This document shows positions 8,879 to 17,800 of a stretch of 64,000 nt of DNA, piece by piece (the stretch's first letter is position 1; each line of letters starts with the position of its first letter). The DNA lies in NCBI RefSeq assembly GCF_013407955.1, contig NZ_JACCBU010000001.1, forward strand, positions 1,054,001 through 1,118,000. The letters are read 5' to 3'. The position numbers were made by a program, and so were the translations under genes. This stretch comes from Microlunatus parietis (GTDB lineage: Bacteria > Actinomycetota > Actinomycetes > Propionibacteriales > Propionibacteriaceae). A model generated the notes under the pieces. The model worked only from the letters and a program-made list of their open reading frames with translations, made no database searches and was not told the DNA's origin.

Positions 8879-11010
8879 TCACCGCCCCGGTGCAGGGACC
8901 GGAGAAGCCGCGCCACATCGATGCCCGGGTCACGGCGCTGACCGACGACGACCTGATCGCGGCGTTCGGCCGCCCGGAAGGCGTCACCGGCGTCGCGGAG
9001 CTGCGGGCCTGGGTCGGCGCCCGGCTGCGCCCGGCGGCCTGGCCGCTGTCCGAGTGGGCCGACCGGGTCCGCGGCAGCGCGGAGGCCACCAAGATCATCG
9101 CCGCGGCCGACCGCCTGCTCGACAATGATCTTGACGTGACCGGCGCCGATCAGGGCCGCTCGCAGCGGTACGGCTGGCACTATCTCGGCTGGCTCGCCGA
9201 GGGCATTCAAGCCTGGCTGCTCACCGGCGATCACCAACGACTCCGGGCCGTGGACCGACACCTGGTCCGGTGGGCTGAGACGCGCGACTCGGTGATCGGC
9301 GAGTGGCCGGGGCTGGACGTGATCTGGTACTCCCTCGGCACCTGGGCGCGCTGCCGCAACCTGCTGCCGGCGCTCGAGGTGCTCACCCCGTCGGCGCTGT
9401 CCGACCAGGCCTGGCGCGACCTGGTGGCCGCGCTGATCGGCGGGGCCCGCTGGGCGTACGACGAGCATGATCGTTTCCGGCACGGCAACTGGCAACTGGT
9501 CTCGGCCACCCAGCTGATCCAGCTGGCCGCGGTGCTGCCGGACCTGACCGAGGCGGCCGACTGGGACCGCCGTGGCCGGGAGCGGCTGCTGGAGCACCTC
9601 GAACTCGACATCTACCCCGACGGCGGTCACTACGAACGCTCCCCCGGCTACCACGTGATGTGTCTGGACGCGGTGCAGCTCGCCGCCATGATCGACCGGG
9701 GGTACGGCGACGGCACGATCCTGCGGCATCCGCGGGTGCGGGCGATGCACGACTGGCTGGTGACGCTGACCGGCTCCGGCGGCTGGGTGCCGCACCTGCA
9801 GGACAGCGGGATCGTCTGGCCGGCCGACTGGCTCCGGAGGGGCGGCGAGCTGCTCGACGCCCCCGAGTTGATCACCGCCGCCGGTGCCCGGCGCGTGCCG
9901 GGGCCGCCGGCGATCGACCTGCTGCCCGACTCGGGATACGCCGTGCTCCGGGCGGAAGATGATCTTCGCATCGTGATCAACCTCGGCCCGCACATCGAGC
10001 ACGAGCTGGAGTCGCACTCGCACCGCGCGGTGCTGGATCTGGTGCTGGACGGTTGGCGCCGGCCGCTGCTCTGGGAGGCCGGCGGGCCGGCCAGTTACGA
10101 CGTGCCGGACTATCTGACCTGGTACCAGGCCGGCCGTGGCCACAACACCGTCACCGTGGACGACGCGGAACTCGACGACGACCGGGGTGCCCGGCTGCTC
10201 GGGTCCTGGACCGCCGGCCCGGTCCTCGCACTGTCCGCCGAACACCACGGCCACGGCACGGCCCAGCGCCGGGAAGTGATCATGGCCGGCGTCGAGCCGG
10301 TGGTGATCATCGTCCGGGACCGGGCAGAGCAGACGGCACCGCGCCGCTTTCGCTGCCACTGGCACGCGGTGGACCCGTGGGTGGCGTCCGGGACGGGCTT
10401 CCGTACCGGGTCGGCGGGCGGCCCGGGACTGTCGATCATCGTCCTGCCGGATGCCGACGAGACCGTACGCTTCACCGAGGGGGTCGCCCGGCGGCCCGAT
10501 CCGGCGAGCGGTACGGCGGATTACGCCCCGCTGTACGGGCTCGAGGTGGAGCGCCGCTCCGGCGAGTTCACCACCGTGCTCCGTCCCGGACCGGCCGCGG
10601 ATGATCTTGATCTCGTCGCGGCCGGTGGCGAGGACGGCCGGGTCGTGGTGCAGACTGCCGACGTGGTGGACACGATCGAGGCCACCCGCTGGGTCCGTCG
10701 GGACGCCTCGGGGGTGCTGCGCTGGGCGGCGGCCTGGGCCGGTTCCGATCTCGACCTGCCCGAGGTGTCGGTACGGCAGCGAGACCCGTTGGCCCGGACG
10801 CTGGCCTCGATCGGGCTGGCCACCGAGGCCGACCGGATCGGCCTCGACGTGATCAGCACGGGGCGGTCCGGCCTCCGGATCACCGGCCTGACAGCGGATG
10901 CCGGGCTCCGGTTGAACGGGATCGGCATCGACGCGCACCGGGACGGCGGCGTGATCACGATCGGCCTGCCGATGGCGGGACGGTGGCGCATCGACGGGCT
11001 GTGCCTATGA
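8875..11010 (+). CDS. Heparinase II/III-like protein
   Basis: A 711-residue protein; ATG 8875 overlaps the preceding stop (ATGA). The N-terminal half is a helical (alpha/alpha) barrel with WHYLGWLAEGIQAWLLTGD and HGNWQLVSATQLIQLAAV, followed by DGGHYERSPGYHVMCLDAV near residues 250-265, where Tyr/His residues act in family lyases. The C-terminal half is a beta-sandwich with ELESHSHRAVLDLVLDG (about residue 375-392) and GRGHNTVTVDD (about 419), the heparinase II/III signature blocks. No signal peptide is visible, so it probably acts in the cytoplasm on imported oligosaccharides. True lyase activity is likely but not shown. Confidence 0.85.
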   Translation: MITAPVQGPEKPRHIDARVTALTDDDLIAAFGRPEGVTGVAELRAWVGARLRPAAWPLSEWADRVRGSAEATKIIAAADRLLDNDLDVTGADQGRSQRYGWHYLGWLAEGIQAWLLTGDHQRLRAVDRHLVRWAETRDSVIGEWPGLDVIWYSLGTWARCRNLLPALEVLTPSALSDQAWRDLVAALIGGARWAYDEHDRFRHGNWQLVSATQLIQLAAVLPDLTEAADWDRRGRERLLEHLELDIYPDGGHYERSPGYHVMCLDAVQLAAMIDRGYGDGTILRHPRVRAMHDWLVTLTGSGGWVPHLQDSGIVWPADWLRRGGELLDAPELITAAGARRVPGPPAIDLLPDSGYAVLRAEDDLRIVINLGPHIEHELESHSHRAVLDLVLDGWRRPLLWEAGGPASYDVPDYLTWYQAGRGHNTVTVDDAELDDDRGARLLGSWTAGPVLALSAEHHGHGTAQRREVIMAGVEPVVIIVRDRAEQTAPRRFRCHWHAVDPWVASGTGFRTGSAGGPGLSIIVLPDADETVRFTEGVARRPDPASGTADYAPLYGLEVERRSGEFTTVLRPGPAADDLDLVAAGGEDGRVVVQTADVVDTIEATRWVRRDASGVLRWAAAWAGSDLDLPEVSVRQRDPLARTLASIGLATEADRIGLDVISTGRSGLRITGLTADAGLRLNGIGIDAHRDGGVITIGLPMAGRWRIDGLCL

Positions 11011-12608
11011 CGCCCTGGCCGCTGCCCGAGCGGACCGGCTGGTTCGACGCCCACGTCCGGTCCGGCCGGCATCCCGAGCGCCCGTTCGGCCGCGGCGACG
11101 CCGCCGCCATCCGTGATCATCTGACCCGCTTCGGCTTCGCCGGCGCCCTGGTCGGCTCGAACCTCTCCTGGCTGCACGATCCGCTCACCGGTAACGCCGA
11201 GGCGTCCGCGATCGCTGCCGAGCTGGCCGATCATGGGGTGCTGGCCTGCTGGACCGCCGTCCCGGCCACACCGGGCGAACTCGCCGACCCGGCAGTGCTG
11301 GTCGACCGGGCCGCGGCGGAAGGCGTGGCGGCCTTCCGGCTGTTCCCCGACACCCACCGGTTCACCCTCACCGACCCGAGCCTGGACGGCTTCTTCGACG
11401 CGCTGGTACGGCACCGGCTGCCGCTCTGGCTGGACCTGGCCGAGGCCGGCTGGGCCGCGGTGGACACCCTGCTGACCCGACACTCCGCGTTGATCATCGT
11501 GGTCAGCCAGGCCGGCTACCGCGAGCTGCGCTACGCGGCACCGCTGCTCGCCCGCCATCCCGGGCTGCGGCTCGACCTGGTCAACCTGGCCACCCATCAG
11601 GCGCTGGAATGGCTGCACCACAACGGCTTCGGCGACCGGCTGATCTTCGGCAGCGGGTACGGACTCCGGGACCCAGCCGAGGCCGTGCTCCGCCTCTCGG
11701 CCGCCGGCCTGGACCCGGAAACGATCATGACCATCGGACGAAGCAACGCCGAGCAACTCTGGCCCCATCGTTCCCTGAGCCTGTCGAAGGGCGATCCAGA
11801 TCCTGCCTTGCCCTTCGACAGGCTCAGGGAACGATCCTCGGTGGACGTGGTGGATGCGCATGCCCACCTGGGTCCGTACTCGAGGTTCTTCATCCCCGCC
11901 CCCGACGCCGACACCATGGTCTCGGTGATGGACCGGGTCGGCACCTCGGTCACCGTCCTGTCGTCGAACCTGGCCATCCAGCTCGACGCCGACCGCGGCA
12001 ACGACGCCACCCTGGCCGCGGTCGACGCACACCCGGACCGGCTGGCCGGCTACGCGGTGATCAACCCGTGGCAGCAGCCCGATGATCAACTGGCCCGGGT
12101 CGAGTCGGACCGGCGGTTCGTCGGGATCAAGCTGCATCCCAGCCTGCATGCGTATCCGGTCACCGGCCGCCGCTACGCCGCGGTCTGGGAGTTCGCCGAC
12201 CGGACCGGCTGCCCGGTGCTCAGCCACACCGCCCAGGGCTCGCCGTGGGACGCGCCGGCCGCCTTCGACACGGTGGCGTCGGCCTACCCGAAGGCCAAGA
12301 TCATCCTCGGCCACTCCGGCATCACCCCGGCCGGCGTCGACGAGTCGATCATGGTGGCCGGCCGCCATCCAGGGCTGCACCTCGAGCTCTGCGGGTCCCA
12401 GCTGGTCGGCGAACTGATCATGGATCTGCTCGCCGCGGTGGGCCCGGACCGGGTGCTGTTCGGCTCCGACTTCCCGTTCATCGACCATCGGCTCTCGCTC
12501 GGCCGGGTCCTCGGGCTGCCGGCCCCGGACGACGTCAAGCGCGCCGTGCTGGGCGGTTCGGCTCGCCGGCTGTTCAGCTGGCGTCCGCTACCCGGATCGG
12601 GAGGATGA
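11007..12608 (+). CDS. Tandem amidohydrolase protein: degenerate domain fused to intact domain across a palindromic repeat
   Basis: A single 533-codon frame from ATG 11007 (4-nt overlap with the previous gene). Residues 1 to about 253 form a TIM-barrel-like domain resembling amidohydrolase_2 but with poor metal ligands: the first strand reads GWFDAHVRSG with one His instead of HxH. Residues about 278-533 are a complete amidohydrolase_2 domain: VVDAHAHLG (HxH), VGIKLHPSLHAY, PVLSHTAQG, IILGHSG and LFGSDFPFIDH. Between them, 23 codons are made of a 69-bp inverted repeat (11767-11835). The repeat probably joined two formerly separate genes by removing the stop and start between them. Product could be a two-domain protein, or the second domain may also start internally (no good SD seen). 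Confidence 0.8.
   Translation: MTPWPLPERTGWFDAHVRSGRHPERPFGRGDAAAIRDHLTRFGFAGALVGSNLSWLHDPLTGNAEASAIAAELADHGVLACWTAVPATPGELADPAVLVDRAAAEGVAAFRLFPDTHRFTLTDPSLDGFFDALVRHRLPLWLDLAEAGWAAVDTLLTRHSALIIVVSQAGYRELRYAAPLLARHPGLRLDLVNLATHQALEWLHHNGFGDRLIFGSGYGLRDPAEAVLRLSAAGLDPETIMTIGRSNAEQLWPHRSLSLSKGDPDPALPFDRLRERSSVDVVDAHAHLGPYSRFFIPAPDADTMVSVMDRVGTSVTVLSSNLAIQLDADRGNDATLAAVDAHPDRLAGYAVINPWQQPDDQLARVESDRRFVGIKLHPSLHAYPVTGRRYAAVWEFADRTGCPVLSHTAQGSPWDAPAAFDTVASAYPKAKIILGHSGITPAGVDESIMVAGRHPGLHLELCGSQLVGELIMDLLAAVGPDRVLFGSDFPFIDHRLSLGRVLGLPAPDDVKRAVLGGSARRLFSWRPLPGSGG
11767..11835. repeat. Perfect 26-bp inverted repeat (REP-like) inside a coding frame
   Basis: Arms 11767-11792 and 11810-11835 are exact reverse complements around a 17-bp loop. 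The core CCCTTCGACAGGCTCAGGG also occurs at 33232-33251 and, degenerate, at 46982-47035. Translated here it gives RSLSLSKG and LPFDRLRER. RNA from it would fold into a very strong hairpin, yet the frame stays open. Confidence 0.93.
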
Positions 12609-12610
12609 TC

Positions 12611-13963
12611 ATGAGCGAAGAGCCGAAACGCCCACAGAACGGGCCGGACGTCACTGTTGGGCTGGTCGGCCAGCGACGCCTGCTGCGGGAGATGCAGTCC
12701 TGTGCCCAGCAGGTGATCGAGCGGTACGCGCCGCAGCGACTCAAGTTCGTCACGGCGCCCACGGACGACGGCGACGAGGAGGCCGCGATCGAACGGATCG
12801 CCGACCGGATCGACGCCGCGGTGTTCCCCGGCCCTTGGCTGTACGACCGGATCCGGCGGACCGGCTGGCTGACGGTGCCGGCGACCCACGTTGCGCTCAG
12901 CGGCTCGGCGCTCTACTCCGCGCTGCTCCGGGCCCGGCTCGCCGACCCGGCGATCGACCTGACCCGGCTCAGCATCGACTCGCTGCGCCGGTCCGACGTC
13001 GTCGAGGCGTACGAGGAACTCGGGCTGTCCGCCGACCGGGTCCGCTGCCTGGCCTACACCGGTCCGGAGTCGGTGGGCGAATTCGCCGGGTTCCACGCCG
13101 AGGGGCTGGCCTCGGGCGAGGCGAGCCTCGCGCTGACCACGATCCTGTCCGTGGAACGGGAACTGCGCGCTGCCGGTCATCCCGTGCTGCGGCTGTCGCC
13201 GACCCGGGCCACGGTCAGGGACGCGATCGAGACGGCTGTCCTGCTCGGTCAGGGCACCCGGCTCGGCGCCAACCGGATCGCCATGATCGCGGTCCGGTTG
13301 ATCACCGCGCCCCGCTCGGCGGCCCAGGACACCGACTACTGGCAACAGGAACTCGCCCTCGCGGCGCAGCAGCGGCTGCTCACCCACGGCCGCCGGGCCG
13401 GCGCGACGGTGACCCGGCGGTCGGACACGTTGTTCCTGGTCACCACCACCCACGAGGGCCTCGACCTGCTCACCGAACGGCTCCAGCTGGCCCCCTTCAT
13501 GTCCATGATCACCGCCTCGCTCGGCGTACCGGTCGCGGTCGGCGTCGGGGTCGGCCCGACCGCCCGCAGTGCCGAGGCCAACGCCCTGGGCGCGGTCGAG
13601 GAATCCCTGGCCGGCAAGGGAACCTACGCGGTCTACCGGGACTCCGGCGGTGACCGGATCGACCTGCCGCCGGGCTCGTCCGACACCGCCCGGGTCGAAT
13701 CCGTACCGGACAACGGGTCGAGCCAGGACGACCGGCTGCGCGCGATCATGGACCGGCTGGTCGAGCGCGCCGACGAAGATCAACCGGTGATCGCCGACGT
13801 CGAGACCGTCGCCGCGGCCATGGCGGTGACGCCGCGGACCGGCCGCCGGATGTTGAAGGACCTGGTCGCGGCCGGGCTCGCCTGGCCGTTGCCGTCGGCA
13901 CCGTCCGCAGGTGGCGGCCGGCCGCGACAGCTGTTCCGCCTGCTCACCGAGAAACTGGAGTGA
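12611..13963 (+). CDS. Probable transcriptional regulator: sensor domain, cyclase-fold domain, C-terminal winged helix
   Basis: A 450-residue protein with three parts. Residues 1-180 (VTVGLVGQRRLLREM, later VFPGPWLYDRI and VPATHVALSGSALYSALLRARL) resemble a PrpR_N-like sensor. Residues about 215-345 (IAMIAVRLI, SDTLFLVTTTHEGLDLL, VAVGVGVGPTARSAEANALGAVEES) have the strand pattern of a GGDEF/GTP-cyclohydrolase-III-like fold without a clear GGDEF motif. The last about 70 residues (ADVETVAAAMAVTPRTGRRMLKDLVAAG) look like a winged helix. GGGAGG lies directly before ATG 12605, so ATG 12611, 6 nt further, has the better SD spacing. Function as regulator of this operon is inferred; I do not recognise a named family. 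Confidence 0.6.
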   Translation: MSEEPKRPQNGPDVTVGLVGQRRLLREMQSCAQQVIERYAPQRLKFVTAPTDDGDEEAAIERIADRIDAAVFPGPWLYDRIRRTGWLTVPATHVALSGSALYSALLRARLADPAIDLTRLSIDSLRRSDVVEAYEELGLSADRVRCLAYTGPESVGEFAGFHAEGLASGEASLALTTILSVERELRAAGHPVLRLSPTRATVRDAIETAVLLGQGTRLGANRIAMIAVRLITAPRSAAQDTDYWQQELALAAQQRLLTHGRRAGATVTRRSDTLFLVTTTHEGLDLLTERLQLAPFMSMITASLGVPVAVGVGVGPTARSAEANALGAVEESLAGKGTYAVYRDSGGDRIDLPPGSSDTARVESVPDNGSSQDDRLRAIMDRLVERADEDQPVIADVETVAAAMAVTPRTGRRMLKDLVAAGLAWPLPSAPSAGGGRPRQLFRLLTEKLE

Positions 13964-13965
13964 TC

Positions 13966-15279
13966 ATGACCACCCCGCCAGCACCGGACCGACCCCGTTC
14001 GGCTTCGGCGTACGAACGCGCCCGCCGGGTGATCGCCGGCGGCGTGTCCAGCGACGCCCGGCGCAGCGCCGGGATCCCGCTCTTCGTCGATCACGCCGCC
14101 GGCGCCGAACTGTGGGACGTCGACGGCCGGCGCTACCTCGACTACGTGCTCGGCCAGGGACCGAACCTGCTCGGCCATGCCTCGCCGCTAGTCGCGGAAG
14201 CCGTTGCCACACAGGCGAAGCGCGGGGTCGCCTACGCCGCGCAGCACGAGCTCGAGGCGTCGGTCGCGGAACGGCTCTGCGCGATGATCCCGTGCGCCGA
14301 ACTGGTGCGGTTCAACAGCGTCGGCTCCGAGGCCGTGCACGGCGCGATCCGGCTGGCCCGCGGGCACACCGGCCGTTCCTTGATCATCAAGTTCGAGGGC
14401 AACTACCACGGCTGGCTGGATCCCGTGCTCTACAGCGTGCATCCCGATCTCGCGGCCGCCGGCGACGCCCGCCATCCGGCCGCTGTCGGCGGCACGGCCG
14501 GCCTGCCGCCGGAGGGGGCGAACGGGCTGCTGGTGCTGCCGTACAACGACCTCGAGGTGCTCACCCAGACCATGGCAACCCGGGGCGACGAGGTCGCGGC
14601 GGTGATCATGGAACCGATCCTGTGCAACACCGGCTGCATCACGCCCGACCCCGAGTTCGTCGGCGCGGCCCGGAAGCTGACCGCCGACCACGGCGCGTTG
14701 TTGATCTTCGACGAGATCATCACCGGCTTCCGGGTCGCGCCCGGCGGCGGCCAGGAACTGATCGGCGTGACGCCCGACCTGGCCACGTTCGGCAAGGCGC
14801 TGGCCGGCGGCATGCAGGTCTCGGCCCTGGTCGGTCGCCGCGAGGTGATGGACACGATCAGCAGCGGGACCGTGGCCCATGCCGGCACGTTCAACTCCCA
14901 TCCGGTCGCGATGGCCGCCGCGGACGCCGTACTCGCCCACCTCGATGATCATGCCGACGAGATCTATCCCGCCCTCCGGGCGACCGGCCGGACGCTGATG
15001 GACGGACTGCGGCAGATCGCCGGCCGGCACGGTGTCCCGCTGCTGGTCGACGGTCCCGGCCCGGTGTTCCAGACCTACATCACCGACCAGCCGTCGGTGC
15101 GGAACTACCGCGACTTCGCCGCCTGCGACCGGGCCGCGATGGCCCGCCTGCACGAACTGTTGCTGGCCGGCGGGATCAACATCGTGCCGCGCGGCCTCTG
15201 GTTCCTCTCCACCGAGCACACCGAGGCGCAGGTCGCCGAGACGCTCGACGCGGCCGAGGCCGCCTTCGCCCGGCTCTAG
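13966..15279 (+). CDS. Class-III PLP aminotransferase, glutamate-1-semialdehyde aminomutase-like
   Basis: A 437-residue enzyme. ATG 13966 lies 5 nt after CTGGAG; a GTG at 13960 is in frame but too close to it. Motifs: NSVGSEAVHGAIRLARGHTGR (PLP phosphate binding), LLIFDEIITGFR (Asp that holds the PLP ring, near residue 250), and ATFGKALAGGM with the Schiff-base Lys near residue 273. The overall pattern matches HemL and its catabolic relatives. It ends an operon for an imported carbohydrate, so it more likely transaminates a sugar- or amino-acid-derived intermediate than makes tetrapyrroles. Substrate unknown. Stop TAG at 15277. Confidence 0.88.
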   Translation: MTTPPAPDRPRSASAYERARRVIAGGVSSDARRSAGIPLFVDHAAGAELWDVDGRRYLDYVLGQGPNLLGHASPLVAEAVATQAKRGVAYAAQHELEASVAERLCAMIPCAELVRFNSVGSEAVHGAIRLARGHTGRSLIIKFEGNYHGWLDPVLYSVHPDLAAAGDARHPAAVGGTAGLPPEGANGLLVLPYNDLEVLTQTMATRGDEVAAVIMEPILCNTGCITPDPEFVGAARKLTADHGALLIFDEIITGFRVAPGGGQELIGVTPDLATFGKALAGGMQVSALVGRREVMDTISSGTVAHAGTFNSHPVAMAAADAVLAHLDDHADEIYPALRATGRTLMDGLRQIAGRHGVPLLVDGPGPVFQTYITDQPSVRNYRDFAACDRAAMARLHELLLAGGINIVPRGLWFLSTEHTEAQVAETLDAAEAAFARL

Positions 15280-15504
15280 AAGCTGACGAAGTTTCTGGCG
15301 AGCTCAGGCACGGCCTGTCCGAGCGTCGTGATCATCCGAGACGTGCTGACGCCCGAGAATCTGATCCGGGCGCTCGTCCCCGACCTGCCGTCCATTGCCG
15401 ACGCGATCGCGACGCACGGAAACGCCGTCTTTTCGTTCAGCGCCGGGCGCCCGATCAGGGCCGAGAAGCTGCCCCTGCTCCAGCAGGGGTACGCGGGACC
15501 CTGA
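15280..15504 (+). pseudogene. C-terminal remnant of a DUF5615 (PIN-like) toxin gene
   Basis: Directly after the aminotransferase stop, and in the same frame, 74 codons read KLTKFLASSGTACPSVVIIRD, then LTPENLIRALVPDLPSIADAI, NAVFSFSAGRPIRAEKLPL and a TGA at 15502. This matches the C-terminal half of DUF5615 proteins (typically 'FxxLL..SGATAPSVVLLR...LPxVADDL..GAVVS...RVRxLP'). The N-terminal half with the catalytic Asp residues is missing and there is no plausible start codon or ribosome site. It is a truncated toxin-antitoxin relic. Confidence 0.65.
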
Positions 15505-15567
15505 CCCCCGGCGCCGGGTCTCACCATGCGGCCGCAGGGCTGTGGTGGTGCCCGTCGTTCCGTAGGT

Positions 15568-15577
15568 TAAGCGCTTA
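15568..15577. promoter_or_regulatory. LacI-family-type operator palindrome
   Basis: TAAGCGCTTA is a perfect 10-bp palindrome with the central CG dyad typical of LacI/GalR operators, extended to TTAAGCGCTTAG. It lies about 100 bp upstream of the binding-protein gene at 15680, where a promoter would be expected. The cognate regulator is not adjacent; the LacI gene in this window is at 59850-60881. Confidence 0.5.
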
Positions 15578-15679
15578 GATGCCTCGAGGCGGAGGCTCGT
15601 TCTCGACGTTCGGGGGAGCCGAGAGCGAGAGAGCAGCGCGTGCCGTCGGCGAGGACAACAACGACGTTGGAGGACCCCG

Positions 15680-17794
15680 ATGCACATGCCCAAGATCTCC
15701 CGGCGCAACCTGCTGTACGGATCCGCCCTGTTCGCCGGTGCCGCGGCGCTGGGCGGTTGCTCCAGCGGGGGCGACACTCCGAACGGCAACGGTTCCAACG
15801 GGCCCCGTTCGGAGGCGCAGGGCTCGGCATCCGAGCCGCTGGTCGCCCCGGGCACGTACCAACAGGCGCCCGCCCTGGAGGGGCAGGACCTGCCGCCCGT
15901 GCAGGAGCGGCTGCCCGAGCATCCGTACGTCATCCCGCACCGCTGGGTCACTCCCGGCAAGTACGGCGGCAAGCTCAACATGAACGTCTTCTCCACCACC
16001 GGTGCGGCCGGCGCGGTCTCCGACTTCGAGTTCTTCTACGGCAACTCACCGCTGCGCTATCTCAACGACGGCAAGGATGTGGGCCCGGGCCTGGTCGAGT
16101 CGTGGGAGTCCAACGACGACGCCTCGGAATGGACCTTCCACTTCCGCAAGGGCCTCAAGTGGTCCGACGGCGAACCGTGGACGACCGCCGACGTGATGTT
16201 CTGGTGGGAAGAATTCGTGCTCGAGCAGAAGATGGCCGTGACGCCGCCGGACGAGGCCCGCTCCGGCAAGGGCACCCTGGCCACCTTCACCGCCGTCGAC
16301 GAGACCACGCTCAAGATCAGCTTCGATGCGCCGGCGCCGCTCACGCCGGACCGGATCGCAATGTGGGTGAACGGTCCTCGAGTGGGCCCCTTCTGGGCCA
16401 TGCCGAGCCACTATCTCAAGCAATTCCACCCGAAATTCAACAAGAGCGTCGGCGAGGACTGGGACGCAGTCGGCGGCCTGATGGCGACCCGCTCCGACTG
16501 GCACCGCAATCCCGAGTGTCCGACCATGACCGGCTACCGGTGCAAGTCGTTCGACAACTCCCGCGGCGTAGTGCTGGAGCGCAACCCGTACTACTGGTGC
16601 GTGATGCCGAACGGTGATCAACTTCCCTACCTCGACGAGATCCAGATCAGCGTCGTCACCGATGATCAAGTCGGCAAGCTCCAGATCCAGCAGGGATCCG
16701 TCGACTATTGCCATGGCCCGTTCAACCGGGTCACCCTGAACGACGTCCAGGGCCTGAAGGACTCCACCGCCAAAGCCGGCACCGAGATCATCCTGTGGGA
16801 CAGCGGTTCCGGCACCGGATCGATCTTCTTCTTCAACTACGACTACATCGACGACGATCTTCGGGAGCTGATCCGCAACCCGAAGTTCCGGCAGGCGGTC
16901 TCGTACGCGTTCGACCGCGAGGCAGTCCGCCAGTCGGTCTACTTCAACACCGGCGAGCCGACCACCGGGACGCTGAGCCCCAAGGCCATCGAGTACCTGG
17001 TGAACGACACCGGCAAGCAGGCCTACACCGGCTGGCGCGATTCCTACGTCGCCTACGACCCGGAGCAGGCCAAGCAGATCCTGGACGAACTCGGGGTGGT
17101 GGACTCCGACGGCGACGGGATCCGGGAGTTGCCCGGTGGCAAGAAGCTGAAGCTGCGGATCGACAGCCAGGCCGACTCCTCCCCCGAGCACTCCACCAAG
17201 GACAACCAGTTGGTGTCCGACCTGAAGGCCATCGGGCTGGACATGGCGATCAACCCGATCCCGCCGCAGAGTTTCGATGATCAGTGGAAGACCGGCAAGC
17301 TGATGTCGCGCAGCAACTGGGAGGCGAGCGACGGACCCAACCTGCTGGTCCACCCCACCTGGATGGTCCCGATCGAACCCACCCGCTGGGCCCCGCTGCA
17401 GGGTCAGTGGTACCAGCAGATCGGCACCAAGACCGCCGGCACCGAGCTGGAGTTGAACCCGTGGGAGCGGCACCCGCCGCGGATGGAGCCCGAGCGGGAA
17501 GGGCCGATCCAGAGGATCTGGGATCTCTACAACGCCAGCAAGGTCGAGCCGGACGAGATGAAGCGGCACGAGCTGGTCTGGGAGATGATCAAGATCCACA
17601 TCTCCGACGGGCCGTTCTTCATGGGCTGCGTCGCCAACTTCCCGCAGATCACGGTGATCAAGAACGATCTGCGCAACGTGCCGCGCCGGGAGAATCTGAC
17701 CCTCGGCGGCTTCGTCAACACCTGGATCCACCCGACGCCGGCGGTCTACGACCCGGAATGCTACTTCTGGGAGAATCCCGACCAGCACGCGTGA
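15680..17794 (+). CDS. Extracellular solute-binding protein, family 5 (oligopeptide/oligosaccharide ABC importer)
   Basis: A 704-residue lipoprotein. GGAGG lies 6 nt before ATG 15680 (second ATG 15686). Signal: ISRRNLLYGSALFAGAAALGGC with lipobox LGGC and a twin-Arg-like motif. The family-5 blocks are present: WTFHFRKGLKWSDGEPWTTADVMFWWE near residues 150-180 and FRQAVSYAFDREAVRQSVYF near 405-425. At 704 residues it is longer than peptide-binding members (about 550) and resembles the long actinobacterial family-5 proteins linked to plant polysaccharide use. No permease or ATPase gene follows; a convergent toxin gene ends 6 bp downstream, so the transporter appears incomplete here. Confidence 0.9.
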   Translation: MHMPKISRRNLLYGSALFAGAAALGGCSSGGDTPNGNGSNGPRSEAQGSASEPLVAPGTYQQAPALEGQDLPPVQERLPEHPYVIPHRWVTPGKYGGKLNMNVFSTTGAAGAVSDFEFFYGNSPLRYLNDGKDVGPGLVESWESNDDASEWTFHFRKGLKWSDGEPWTTADVMFWWEEFVLEQKMAVTPPDEARSGKGTLATFTAVDETTLKISFDAPAPLTPDRIAMWVNGPRVGPFWAMPSHYLKQFHPKFNKSVGEDWDAVGGLMATRSDWHRNPECPTMTGYRCKSFDNSRGVVLERNPYYWCVMPNGDQLPYLDEIQISVVTDDQVGKLQIQQGSVDYCHGPFNRVTLNDVQGLKDSTAKAGTEIILWDSGSGTGSIFFFNYDYIDDDLRELIRNPKFRQAVSYAFDREAVRQSVYFNTGEPTTGTLSPKAIEYLVNDTGKQAYTGWRDSYVAYDPEQAKQILDELGVVDSDGDGIRELPGGKKLKLRIDSQADSSPEHSTKDNQLVSDLKAIGLDMAINPIPPQSFDDQWKTGKLMSRSNWEASDGPNLLVHPTWMVPIEPTRWAPLQGQWYQQIGTKTAGTELELNPWERHPPRMEPEREGPIQRIWDLYNASKVEPDEMKRHELVWEMIKIHISDGPFFMGCVANFPQITVIKNDLRNVPRRENLTLGGFVNTWIHPTPAVYDPECYFWENPDQHA

Positions 17795-17800
17795 TCGAGG

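Noticed and set aside
8836..10938. 700-codon open frame on the minus strand over the heparinase-like gene
   Set aside because: Mirror frame of a GC-rich gene; rich in Arg/Gly/Pro, no domain pattern, and the plus-strand gene has clear family motifs.
15304..15999. 231-codon minus-strand frame over the DUF5615 remnant and receptor start
   Set aside because: No homology; the plus strand carries both the remnant and the receptor signal peptide.
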